IMG/VR virus record: IMGVR_UViG_3300043602_000031
Span: 1-21,654 of that record
Reading direction: 5' to 3' (one strand)
DNA from: a virus
DNA: 21,654 nucleotides
In this document: one piece after another, positions 14,923 to 21,654 of the stretch
Position numbering within the stretch: position 1 is the first letter of the stretch
Layout of the letters: each line of letters opens with the position of its first letter
The notes under the pieces: generated by a model
What the model was told of the DNA's origin: nothing
Seen by the model: only the letters and a program-made list of their open reading frames with translations
The model's database searches: none
Program-made: the position numbers and the translations under genes

Positions 14923-16203
14923 TTAGTTCAGCGCCGTGCATTCGCCAAACGCGGACGGTCGATACACCGCCAGCGCGAGACGTTCTTCCGCGCGGATCGC
15001 AACCAAGTTCTTCACGAAGAAGTCCTGATGGCTGTTGCTGGCCTCGACCCGGATGCCGCCCTTGTCGAAGATCTGCGACTGCGAGCCGAAGGCGCCGCTC
15101 AGCGAGATGCCGGCCGGGATCGAGGGGGTCACGCTCACCGGCAGACCCCAGAGGGTCGGTGCCAGCGCGCCGGCAAACGGGCCGTTGCCGTAGTACTGGC
15201 CGGTCGTGTCTTTCGACAGCGCGATCTTCGTCCAGTTCGCCGGGTTGACCACGTGCCCGTCGGGCATGATGAGTGACGCCGCGAAGATCGCCATCGTCTG
15301 GATGAAGATCGCGTCGATGTTCGTCTCGGGGTCCACGCGGACATGCGCCGCGGTGAGGCCCACGCGATCCCGAACGCCGCTGATGTTTGGCGGTGTGCCG
15401 TTGCCATTCAGGAGTTGATCTTCCTCGGTCAGCCCGATGCCGACCCGCAGGCGCGCATCGATGTAGGACGCAATCTGCGCGACGTCCTCCAACATCTCCT
15501 CGGTGACCGGCAACCAGTGCGCGATCTTCTGCACCAGGTCGGTCACCTGCTCGAAGATGAGCGTCGATTCCGGTTTGGCTGCGCCTTCCGCCACGGCGGC
15601 GGCGGCATTGGTGAAGGTCTTTTCCACCATGTAGACGACGGCGTTGCTGTCCGTGGTGCCGGGTGCCATCAGGTCGCGCACCGTCAACCGCTTGGTCGGC
15701 AGCGGCAGGATGCCCGGTCGATAGTCCGGGATGACGAGCTTGCCGCCGCTGGCCGGGTCGGACGTGATCGTCGCGGCCTTGAGCCAATCGCGGTTTAGTT
15801 CGGCCGAGGGCGCCGCCCAGTTCCGCGAGCCGTGGTGCCGCTTGTCGCGGAAGAACTGGCCGGCGGCGCTGGCAATGAACTGCTGGCCGAGGGACCGCGG
15901 CGTGGCGATCTGATCGGGGGTGGTCGCCGCCGGCGCCATGCCGTCCGTCAACCGGGAGAGTTCCGCTTGCAGGTTGCCGGCCGCTTCGGCCTGCGCAATC
16001 CGGTCGCGCAGCTGCCGCGCATCCGCGGCCAGCGCCTCACACGCCTGATATTCCTCGGGCGTCATCGCGCGGCCTTTGCCGGTGACCTTGCCGTCGGCGT
16101 CCTTGTTCTCGTGCGCTTCGCAGGTCGCCATTGTCTTAGCGAGCAGCGACGCGGCCGCCGCGGTCTTGGCGGTGAGGTCGCGTTTCATAGCGTCAATGTT
16201 CAT
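14923..16203 (-). CDS. Major capsid protein (HK97 fold)
   Basis: The protein has 426 residues from ATG 16203, which follows AGGGG by eight bases; an in-frame ATG at 16278 lacks a ribosome site and lies inside the protease gene. Residues about 1-105 are charged and helical (delta/scaffold-like: MKRDLTAKTAAAASLLAKTM, ARQLRDRIAQAEAAGNLQAE) and are normally removed by the prohead protease. From about 115 the HK97 fold begins. Family signatures are LPLPTKRLTVRDLM, AHWLPVTEEMLEDVAQIASY, LGLTEEDQLLNG-like GIGLTEEDQLLNGNG, NPANWTKIALSKD, and FFVKNLVAIRAEERLALAVY near the end. The order portal, protease, capsid is standard. The exact cleavage site cannot be read with certainty. Confidence 0.93.
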   Translation of the reverse strand: MNIDAMKRDLTAKTAAAASLLAKTMATCEAHENKDADGKVTGKGRAMTPEEYQACEALAADARQLRDRIAQAEAAGNLQAELSRLTDGMAPAATTPDQIATPRSLGQQFIASAAGQFFRDKRHHGSRNWAAPSAELNRDWLKAATITSDPASGGKLVIPDYRPGILPLPTKRLTVRDLMAPGTTDSNAVVYMVEKTFTNAAAAVAEGAAKPESTLIFEQVTDLVQKIAHWLPVTEEMLEDVAQIASYIDARLRVGIGLTEEDQLLNGNGTPPNISGVRDRVGLTAAHVRVDPETNIDAIFIQTMAIFAASLIMPDGHVVNPANWTKIALSKDTTGQYYGNGPFAGALAPTLWGLPVSVTPSIPAGISLSGAFGSQSQIFDKGGIRVEASNSHQDFFVKNLVAIRAEERLALAVYRPSAFGECTALN

Positions 16204-16226
16204 AGCCGTATCCCCTATCGCTGTCG

Positions 16227-17210
16227 TTACAGTGAAAGCTCCAACAGCTGCCGTTGAAGCTCGGCTGGCGACGGGCAATCCTGGGATGTGGCCGACGTGC
16301 CCGCCGGCTCCTGATCCGTGTTACCTGCCGACAGGTGTGTCGTGGCCTCGCGGTCCACGGCCTCCGGTGACGCGGCCAGTAGCCGCGCAAGCGTTTCTTC
16401 GAGCGTGACGACCTTGTCGATCATGCCGAGGGCGAGCGCATCGGCGGCGCCGTAGAGATGCGCCTGCCATTCGTTCCTGACCTTCGCCGCCGTGGTGCCG
16501 GCGCCGCGCCCGCGGACCACGTTGTCCACGAATTGCGCGTACGCCTCATCGACCATCGCGGTCAGGCGCGCCGTGCCGGCGTCATCGAGCGGCACCGACG
16601 GATTGCCCAGCAGCTTGCCCTTCCCTGCCGAAATGAACGTGCGCTTGATGCCCATCGCATCGAGGGCGGCGGTAATGTCGTCGTGCATCATGTAGGTGCC
16701 GATCGATCCGACCAGCGCCGAGGGCGCCGCGTAGATCGCGGTCGCGGCGCTGGCAATGTGGTACGCCGCCGACCCGGCAAGGAACTGCACCTGCGCGACC
16801 ACCGGCTTGACCGCGCGCGCTTTCATCACCTGCGTCGCAAACTCCGCATTGCCCGCGACGCTGCCGCCGGGACTGTCAATGTCGAGGATGATGGTCTTGA
16901 TCGCGGGCAGGCTCATCGCCTCGGTCAGTTGCTGCCCGAGCTGCTGGTAGGTGCTGCCGCCGAAGATTTCTGTGAACCAGTTCGGCCGCGGTGCGATCAC
17001 CCCGTGCACCGGAATGATCGCGAGGCTGCCCGCCTTCGGCTGCTGCAGCGTCTTGCGGTTGACCAGCGCCACGCGCTCCATCTCCGAGTCTGTGCCGAGC
17101 GCGAACCCGCGCGCCATCACGCCGGCCACGACGGTCATCGCCTCCGGGGTCAGCGACCACGGATGCGCCAGCGCGAAGTCCATCAGCGCGTCAGAGGAAT
17201 GGTTACGCAT
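16227..17210 (-). CDS. Prohead protease, S49/SppA-like
   Basis: The protein has 327 residues. It matches the S49 serine-lysine protease family used as capsid maturation protease by many phages. LAIIPVHGVIAPRP leads the fold; ILDIDSPGGSVAG (109-120) is the oxyanion region. FLAGSAAYHIASAA gives the catalytic Ser147, and FISAGKGKLLGNP gives the Lys (K199 by alignment to the K-x-K pattern). The usual S-G-G-Y around the Ser is here S-A-A-Y. After about residue 275 a Pro/Ser/Thr/Glu-rich tail follows, a common feature that may act as internal scaffold. The start overlaps the portal stop by eight bases. It probably cleaves the capsid delta domain and itself. Confidence 0.9.
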   Translation of the reverse strand: MRNHSSDALMDFALAHPWSLTPEAMTVVAGVMARGFALGTDSEMERVALVNRKTLQQPKAGSLAIIPVHGVIAPRPNWFTEIFGGSTYQQLGQQLTEAMSLPAIKTIILDIDSPGGSVAGNAEFATQVMKARAVKPVVAQVQFLAGSAAYHIASAATAIYAAPSALVGSIGTYMMHDDITAALDAMGIKRTFISAGKGKLLGNPSVPLDDAGTARLTAMVDEAYAQFVDNVVRGRGAGTTAAKVRNEWQAHLYGAADALALGMIDKVVTLEETLARLLAASPEAVDREATTHLSAGNTDQEPAGTSATSQDCPSPAELQRQLLELSL

Positions 17211-18708
17211 AGACGGCGCCTTTCAACTGTTGGTGTTTCAGGAAGGTGATGCGCGCGGCCAGCGCCTGCGCCTGGTCGGCGCCAATGAGCGGCGTCAAGT
17301 CCTCCGCGAGCTCGAGACCCCACCGCACCGTATCGAACGTGGCGGCGCGGTCGCCGGCTGAGACTTTGTTCAGCCGCTGCGTCAGGCGCGCTTGCCACGT
17401 GTGCAGCGCATCGGCCACACTGGGATCGCCGTCCTCGACCGGCACCACGGCGGCAATCCCATCGGCACCAGCGGTATCCACATGCGCGCCGCTCGCGGCC
17501 GGCCCGCCCTGCTGCGCAGCCAACTGGTCGGCGCTGGGGTCGTTCTTGATCGCCGGCAGGTTGATGCGGGCGCGCCCTTCGTTGGCCGTCATGATCGGCC
17601 GGCCGACCGACGATTGCAGTGAGGCGGCTTGTTCCTCGAAGCTGCCCTTCAGCTTGTCCGCGATGTTGAACTCGAGGTACACGCGCGCGGTGTCCTCGCA
17701 CTCGGGCAGCAGCTGCGCTTCGAACTCCTGCTGCAACATTTCGAGCCACGGCCCGAGGGAATCCTGATACAGCTGCTTGTGCTGTTCCTTGATGTTGCTG
17801 AATGTCGCGTGTTCCAGAATGCCGACCATCGGCAGCGGGATGTGGTACGCCGCGGCGCATTCCTCGCGCGTCAGCTTGCGCGCCGACAGGTACTCCGAAT
17901 CGCGCGCGCTGAACGCCGTGTCCTTGAAGCTCAGGCCGCGCGGGATGATCGCGGTCATGCCGGCTCTGTTGCCGCCGAGGGAGAACTCCGACCATTGTTC
18001 GCGGAACCGTTGCAGCTGCTCGTCGCTGTACTTCGGCGCGTCCTTCTGGATTTCGATCACGCCGTCCTTACGACTGTGATTGCGCCAGTAAATCTCCCGG
18101 CTTTCGCCGGCGGCGGCTTCCTCGGCCAGAATGCGCCGCAAGGTTTCCAGCGGCGATAGGCCCATGCGGTGATTCAGCGGGTTGTAGCCGGCGAAGTGCA
18201 TGACCTCACTGAGCGCGAAGGTCTTGCGCTGGCCGTTCGCCGTCCATACGAATTCGGTCGGGAGCAGCCCGCCGGCCACGAACATTTCCTCCGGGGGCAA
18301 CCGCACCAATCCGATCTGCGGCCGGCCGGCGATATCCTGATAGCGCACCTTCAACAGATAGGCGTTGAAGTAGATTCCCATGTCGCCCATCAGCGATTGA
18401 AACAAGCGATAGCTCGTGGTCGATGGGTTCGGAAACTTGAGCCAGGTGGCCAGCTGGTGATCGCTGAGCCGCATCCGATCGGTGTCACTCACCCGCCGGT
18501 ACACGTGCAAGGCCAGCTGCGCGATGTTGCGCGCGAGAAAGTCGACGCAGGTGCGGACGTTCGGTTGCCGCGCGTAGAGTTCCGCGTAGGCGGCTGAGTC
18601 GCCGTAGAGGCTCAGGCCATTCGAGGATGACCAGCCGGCGGCGCCGCTCTGGGCCGCGGGCGTCGGCGTGAACGACTGCACCACACCGAAGCTCTGGACA
18701 ATCGGCAT
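17203..18708 (-). CDS. Portal protein (HK97 family)
   Basis: The protein has 501 residues. Family landmarks appear in order: ARQPNVRTCVDFLARNIAQL near residue 46, LVRLPPEEMFVAG, VMHFAGYNPLNHRMGLSPLE (about 168-187), YWRNHSRKDGVI, and ECAAAYHIPLPMVGI then ATFSNIKEQHKQLYQDSLGP (about 285-325), all typical of HK97-type portals. A flexible Ala/Gly-rich stretch lies near 430-450, and the C-terminal segment is helical. The start ATG lies four bases after the preceding stop. Twelve copies form the ring at the special vertex through which terminase packs DNA. Confidence 0.94.
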   Translation of the reverse strand: MPIVQSFGVVQSFTPTPAAQSGAAGWSSSNGLSLYGDSAAYAELYARQPNVRTCVDFLARNIAQLALHVYRRVSDTDRMRLSDHQLATWLKFPNPSTTSYRLFQSLMGDMGIYFNAYLLKVRYQDIAGRPQIGLVRLPPEEMFVAGGLLPTEFVWTANGQRKTFALSEVMHFAGYNPLNHRMGLSPLETLRRILAEEAAAGESREIYWRNHSRKDGVIEIQKDAPKYSDEQLQRFREQWSEFSLGGNRAGMTAIIPRGLSFKDTAFSARDSEYLSARKLTREECAAAYHIPLPMVGILEHATFSNIKEQHKQLYQDSLGPWLEMLQQEFEAQLLPECEDTARVYLEFNIADKLKGSFEEQAASLQSSVGRPIMTANEGRARINLPAIKNDPSADQLAAQQGGPAASGAHVDTAGADGIAAVVPVEDGDPSVADALHTWQARLTQRLNKVSAGDRAATFDTVRWGLELAEDLTPLIGADQAQALAARITFLKHQQLKGAVYA

Positions 18709-18712
18709 TGAC

Positions 18713-18907
18713 TTAGGATGAAAACAGCGGCGGTTCTGGGCGCGGTCCCGGCATCAGGTCGGGCGGCGGTGCCGGCGGCGTGACTTCGGCGGCGGGCGCT
18801 GGTAGCCGCTGGTCCTCAAGAAACGCCGCGTCACTGTCAGGGATGGTGATGGTGCTGACGGTGATGCGGACGGCGCGCGCATTGGAGGCGCCGGGTTCAT
18901 CGTGCAT
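18713..18907 (-). CDS. Small hypothetical protein, proline-rich C-terminus
   Basis: The product has 64 residues from ATG 18907. This start is chosen because GGAGG lies six bases upstream; ATG 18913, adding two residues, sits too close to it. The first half contains a possible beta strand (RAVRITVSTITIPDSD); the second is Pro-rich (PAPAAEVTPPAPPPDLMPGP) and probably disordered. It overlaps the upstream gene and ends four bases before the portal ATG, so it is probably co-translated with portal. No family recognised. Confidence 0.6.
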   Translation of the reverse strand: MHDEPGASNARAVRITVSTITIPDSDAAFLEDQRLPAPAAEVTPPAPPPDLMPGPRPEPPLFSS

Positions 18908-19157
18908 GGTCATCCTCCGCCTGCGGCACCGTGGCGGTCAGGCGCTGCACGAAGGCGACGGTTGATGCGTGAATCAGCACGTCGCCGTCGATGTGACCGG
19001 GCGGCTTGCCGGTAACGAGGACCGTGCAGTCCCGCATCACCCACCAGCTGCCGCGGGTGCGCCACAGCAGGCCACGGATCGCCATCTCTTTGTCATGCTT
19101 GAAGTTGACCACGCAGACATCGAGCAGCGCCGGGTGCTGCCACCATCGCCACGTCAA
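18897..19157 (-). CDS. Small phage protein with beta-rich fold
   Basis: The product is up to 86 residues if TTG 19157 is the start; no ATG or clear ribosome site gives a better N-terminus, and the first ATG (19085) would remove 24 residues that look genuine (WWQHPALLDVCVVNFKHDKE). The central GLLWRTRGSWWVMRDCTVLV then TGKPPGHIDGDVLIHASTVAF resembles small phage proteins found between terminase and portal, with D-G-[DE]-V-[LV]-I-H near the end. Function unknown. It follows an 87-base gap, the longest true spacer in the late operon. Confidence 0.6.
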   Translation of the reverse strand: MTWRWWQHPALLDVCVVNFKHDKEMAIRGLLWRTRGSWWVMRDCTVLVTGKPPGHIDGDVLIHASTVAFVQRLTATVPQAEDDHAR

Positions 19158-19244
19158 GGCGATAGTCTGAGCGGCTGACCTCAGCCCGTCGAGTAGACAA
19201 AAGTTGACAGGGCTAAGACCCTGCTCATCGTCGTTTCCCTCCTG
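19158..19244 (-). terminator. Spacer with two short inverted repeats
   Basis: CAGGG-CTAAGA-CCCTG (19208-19223) can form a 5-bp hairpin; on the minus strand it is followed by TCAACTTTTG, a weak terminator-like shape. GCTGA-CC-TCAGC (19174-19185) is a second palindrome that could be a protein-binding site, perhaps for the neighbouring HTH protein. Both are short, and either may be chance. Confidence 0.25.
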
Positions 19245-19451
19245 TCAGTCATCCTCGTCGTCTGGCGGTTCCAATCGGATGCCGCCGCCGACCCGATGCA
19301 CGCCGACCTGGCGTTGTTCGCGGACCCGGCGCCACACGCTCTGCGGGTGTAGCCGCGCGACGGCCGCGTATTCCTTCACCGTCATCAGGCGGGCGCGTCG
19401 GCGCGCCAACTTCGCTTCGTCCTCGTCGGTGCGGTCACGTTTGTTGGTCAT
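19245..19451 (-). CDS. Small HTH DNA-binding protein (excisionase/MerR-like)
   Basis: The protein has 68 residues. After a charged N-terminal helix (residues 1-22), LMTVKEYAAVARLHPQSVWR then RVREQRQVGVHRVGGGIRLE is the winged helix-turn-helix used by excisionase-type proteins (V-K-E-[YA]-A... S-[VT]-[WY]-R-x-[VI]-x-x-x... G-x-x-[RW]). It ends with an acidic tail (EPPDDEDD). Its ATG overlaps the large terminase stop (ATATGA), so it is expressed with the packaging genes. It may regulate late genes or take part in packaging. The position argues against a classical Xis, since no integrase is nearby. Confidence 0.75.
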   Translation of the reverse strand: MTNKRDRTDEDEAKLARRRARLMTVKEYAAVARLHPQSVWRRVREQRQVGVHRVGGGIRLEPPDDEDD

Positions 19452-21124
19452 ATGGTCACCAGTACCGGATCATCGGCCGGCCCATCGTCCCCGACCGCGG
19501 CCAGCTTGCGCGCGATGAGCGCGGCGACGACCGGGTCGATGCGACCGCGGCTCCGCTTCTTGGTCGGGTAGATGTTGTCCTTGTTGTCGCGCTGGACGAC
19601 GGCGTTGCTGATACACCACCCCATGAGCGGGTGCCCACCGGCGTCAACCAGGGCGTCGAGGACGTCGGCCTCAAAGTCCTTGGAGGGCGCGCTCATCTGC
19701 GCGAGGGTCTGCGGGACTTCGATGACGGGATAGCCGTCCGTCTCGCCGAGATCCTTCATGAGGTTCCCCGCGTTCCAGGGGTCGACACCGATCTGCTGGA
19801 CGTCGTAGCGGTCGGCGGCGAGCTGCACGAGCTCGCGCACGGCGTCCTGGTCGATGCGGTTGCCGGGATTGGTGCGGAGGAAGCCCTGCCGCACCCACGT
19901 CTCGTAGGGGGCGCGGTCGCGGTGCGCCCGCTCGACGAGCGAGTCCTCGGGCGTCAAACACCACGGAATGATCCGCCAGGTCACGTCGTCGGTGGTCTCG
20001 TCCGGTGGAAACAGCAGCACGACGGCGGTCAGGTCGATCTTGCTCGACAGGTCGATGCCGATGAAACAGGCGCGGCCGCGCAGGTCGTCTTCGGACCAGA
20101 TCGTCTGCCCGCGGCGCCAGCCGTCCAGCGACAGCCAGGGCGCATCGGCATTCACCCACAGGTTCAGACGCTTCTGCTTAAAGGTGGCGGCCGCGGCTGG
20201 CATGTTCTTCGCCTTCGTCGCCAGCGCGCGCATGTCGTCGACTTTCACGGAGACGCCGTAGTTCGGATTGGCTTTCGCCCAAGTCTTCTCGTCCAGCCAG
20301 TCGTCCTCGGGATCGGCGTGCGCGATGAACGCGAAGTAGGTGTCGTCCGCAATGACGCCGTCGAGGATCTTGCAGGCGTAGTCGTGTTCGTCGCCGCACG
20401 GCGACACCGGATCGTTCCCGGCAGTCGTGATCTTCAGCATCAACGGCTGTCGGCGCGCCGCCATCGCCGTTTCGAGGACGTCGACCAGGCCGCGGGTCGT
20501 ATGCGCGTGGTACTCATCGATCAGCACGAAATGCACGTTGAGGCCGTCCGTGGAATCGTAGTCAGCCCCCAGTGGCTCGAGCTTGGATTCCGTGTCGGCC
20601 CGGTGGAGGTTGCCGACGCGCACCTGAATGCGCGACTTCAAACCGGAGGACTGCACCAGCTTTTTCGCATCGTTGAACGCGATCTTGGCCTGATCGCGTT
20701 TGACGGCCCCGCAGTAGCCTTCCGCACCGGGCTCGTTGTCGAGAAACGTGAAATAGTTGGCGTTGCCGCCGCCGATCAAGGTCTTCCCGTTCTTCCGCGG
20801 CACCTCGACGTACGCCTGCCGAATCCGGCGCAGCCCGGTGAGCGGGTCTACCCAGCCGGCCAGCGATCCCTCAATGAACTGCTGCCACGCGGCGAGCGCA
20901 ATCGGCTGCCCGGCCCATTCGCCCTTGTAGTGCTTCAGCCGAGAGAAATACGTGATGATGCGGTCGATGCTGGGCTCGTGGAACGTCCACGCAAAGGTGC
21001 CCGCCTGTTCACGATCACGATCCTCGAGATGCCGGAGGCAGGCGCGCCGGTGATACTTGCCCGCGGGGATGTCGCCGTCCACGACGGCGCGCGCGTAGCC
21101 GTCGATCGACTCGATGTTCGTCAC
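19448..21124 (-). CDS. Terminase large subunit (HK97-type)
   Basis: The product has 558 residues from GTG 21124, whose GTGA overlaps the small terminase stop. The frame is open further upstream to 21523, but that part overlaps the small terminase and does not resemble the family. The N-terminal ATPase has the HK97-type Walker A VPRKNGKT (108-115) and Walker B VLIDE (200-204, catalytic E204). Coupling motif TTAGN is at 233-237. The nuclease domain carries FIGIDLSSK (D358), IGVDPWNAG (D448) and RIDPVVAALIA (D530), the expected metal-binding Asp residues. It is the motor and nuclease that packs and cuts DNA at the portal. Confidence 0.95.
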   Translation of the reverse strand: MTNIESIDGYARAVVDGDIPAGKYHRRACLRHLEDRDREQAGTFAWTFHEPSIDRIITYFSRLKHYKGEWAGQPIALAAWQQFIEGSLAGWVDPLTGLRRIRQAYVEVPRKNGKTLIGGGNANYFTFLDNEPGAEGYCGAVKRDQAKIAFNDAKKLVQSSGLKSRIQVRVGNLHRADTESKLEPLGADYDSTDGLNVHFVLIDEYHAHTTRGLVDVLETAMAARRQPLMLKITTAGNDPVSPCGDEHDYACKILDGVIADDTYFAFIAHADPEDDWLDEKTWAKANPNYGVSVKVDDMRALATKAKNMPAAAATFKQKRLNLWVNADAPWLSLDGWRRGQTIWSEDDLRGRACFIGIDLSSKIDLTAVVLLFPPDETTDDVTWRIIPWCLTPEDSLVERAHRDRAPYETWVRQGFLRTNPGNRIDQDAVRELVQLAADRYDVQQIGVDPWNAGNLMKDLGETDGYPVIEVPQTLAQMSAPSKDFEADVLDALVDAGGHPLMGWCISNAVVQRDNKDNIYPTKKRSRGRIDPVVAALIARKLAAVGDDGPADDPVLVTI

Positions 21125-21597
21125 ACTTTGTGTCCACGAATCACCGACAGCGGGGCGTCGAAGTCGCTCCATTCGTCCTGCGGCCGCTCGTCGGCGACCA
21201 CCGGCCGTCCGTCCGGCATCAGCCGGAACCGCGACCAGCCCATTTCCACACGCTGCAGCATGCCGCGGTGATCCGGACCGGCACAGGTCAGCGGCGCCGC
21301 CTCGAGCTTTCGAAGAATCACAATGTTCCGGCAGAGGCAGGCAAACGCCATCGCCGTCGCCGGCGTCAACGTCTGCTCGGCCAGGGCGAACGGCGCCAGC
21401 GCCTTCCAGATGGTGAGGGCATCGGCCGGCAAGTCGGTCGGCGGCTTCACACGCGCGTGCGCGCGGCTCGATGCTGGCGCTCGCGGCACCGGCCTCGGGC
21501 CGGACGTCGCGCCCGACAACCAATTTGCCTGTGGGTCCCGACGCTTGCGTCCGGCGCCAGGACGGGCGCCACCGCTGCGGCCCTTCACCCCCGCCAT
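21121..21597 (-). CDS. Terminase small subunit
   Basis: The protein has 158 residues, ATG 21597 with AGAGGG nine bases upstream. The N-terminus MAGVKGRSGGARPGAGRKRR is the basic tail typical of P27-type small terminases. A helical core follows: LPADALTIWKALAPFALAEQ then TLTPATAMAFACLCRNIVIL and a C-terminal segment with RFRLMPDGRP. The subunit recognises the packaging site and activates the large terminase. The gene directly precedes, and overlaps by four bases, the large subunit. The basic tail is probably flexible and binds DNA, by family precedent. Confidence 0.87.
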   Translation of the reverse strand: MAGVKGRSGGARPGAGRKRRDPQANWLSGATSGPRPVPRAPASSRAHARVKPPTDLPADALTIWKALAPFALAEQTLTPATAMAFACLCRNIVILRKLEAAPLTCAGPDHRGMLQRVEMGWSRFRLMPDGRPVVADERPQDEWSDFDAPLSVIRGHKV

Positions 21598-21618
21598 ATG
21601 AATAGCCCTCTCATTGGA

Positions 21619-21654
21619 TTACGCCTTTCGAATGGCCCCGTGCACGAGCGAAGG
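21619..21654 (-). CDS. C-terminal end of an upstream gene (partial)
   Basis: Eleven codons open to the right edge (PSLVHGAIRKA) end in TAA at 21619-21621, 21 bases before the small terminase ATG. The spacing fits the end of the previous operon gene. Too short to identify; an HNH nuclease often occupies this slot in related phages. Confidence 0.3.
   Translation of the reverse strand, partial: PSLVHGAIRKA

Noticed and set aside
19203-19208. TTGACA on the plus strand as a -35 promoter box
   Set aside because: No acceptable -10 box lies at the right spacing, and no plus-strand gene follows.
19631-21271. 546-codon plus-strand open frame opposite the large terminase
   Set aside because: Antisense frames often stay open in GC-rich DNA. 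The product shows no domain, and the terminase on the other strand has all catalytic motifs.
21125-21523. 133-codon extension of large terminase upstream of GTG 21124
   Set aside because: It overlaps the small terminase in another frame and does not resemble terminase; the GTG start gives the usual length and a GTGA overlap.

Overview
This GC-rich window carries the packaging, head and tail genes of a tailed double-stranded DNA phage or prophage of the HK97-like, long-tailed (siphovirus) type. Nearly every gene lies on the minus strand, so the late operon reads from right (about 21.6 kb) to left (position 1). Genes are packed tightly, with ATGA, GTGA or TGATG overlaps or gaps of a few bases. 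The host cannot be named from the sequence. No integrase, lysis, replication, tRNA or CRISPR features are visible, and no stretch over 300 bases lacks a gene.

Region by region in transcription order. (1) Packaging, 21.6-19.4 kb: end of an unknown upstream gene, small terminase, large terminase. (2) 19.45-18.7 kb: small HTH protein of excisionase type and two small unknown genes. (3) Head, 18.7-14.9 kb: HK97 portal, S49/SppA-type prohead protease and HK97-fold major capsid protein. (4) Connector, 14.9-12.6 kb: small zinc-knuckle-like protein, head-tail connector with an extra N-terminal beta domain, head closure protein, HK97-gp10-like protein and tail terminator. (5) Tail, 12.6-8.9 kb: tail tube protein, a small unknown, a tail assembly chaperone with a -1 programmed frameshift (nine-A slippery run and perfect hairpin), tape measure and a tail fibre-type protein. 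(6) 8.9-8.1 kb: an HNH-type homing endonuclease-like gene on the plus strand, the only gene against the flow. (7) Tail tip and adsorption, 8.15 kb to the left edge: a fibre with a self-cleaving S74 chaperone domain; a 1343-residue hub-like protein whose hub fold appears split by about 12 repeats; a small putative lipoprotein; and a very large protein running off the left edge.

The left-edge gene is easily missed because its stop lies outside the window. Reading the minus strand from 2325 to position 1 gives 775 uninterrupted codons. They encode two glycoside-hydrolase-like barrels, each keeping a plausible clan GH-A Glu pair, separated by a three-repeat fascin-like beta-trefoil. It is probably a glycan-binding or glycan-cleaving tail protein.

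The most notable items are this double-barrel enzyme, the repeat-interrupted hub, the antisense HNH insertion whose removal would rejoin a short minus-strand frame, the complete frameshift signal, and a parS-like palindrome just downstream of the capsid gene.
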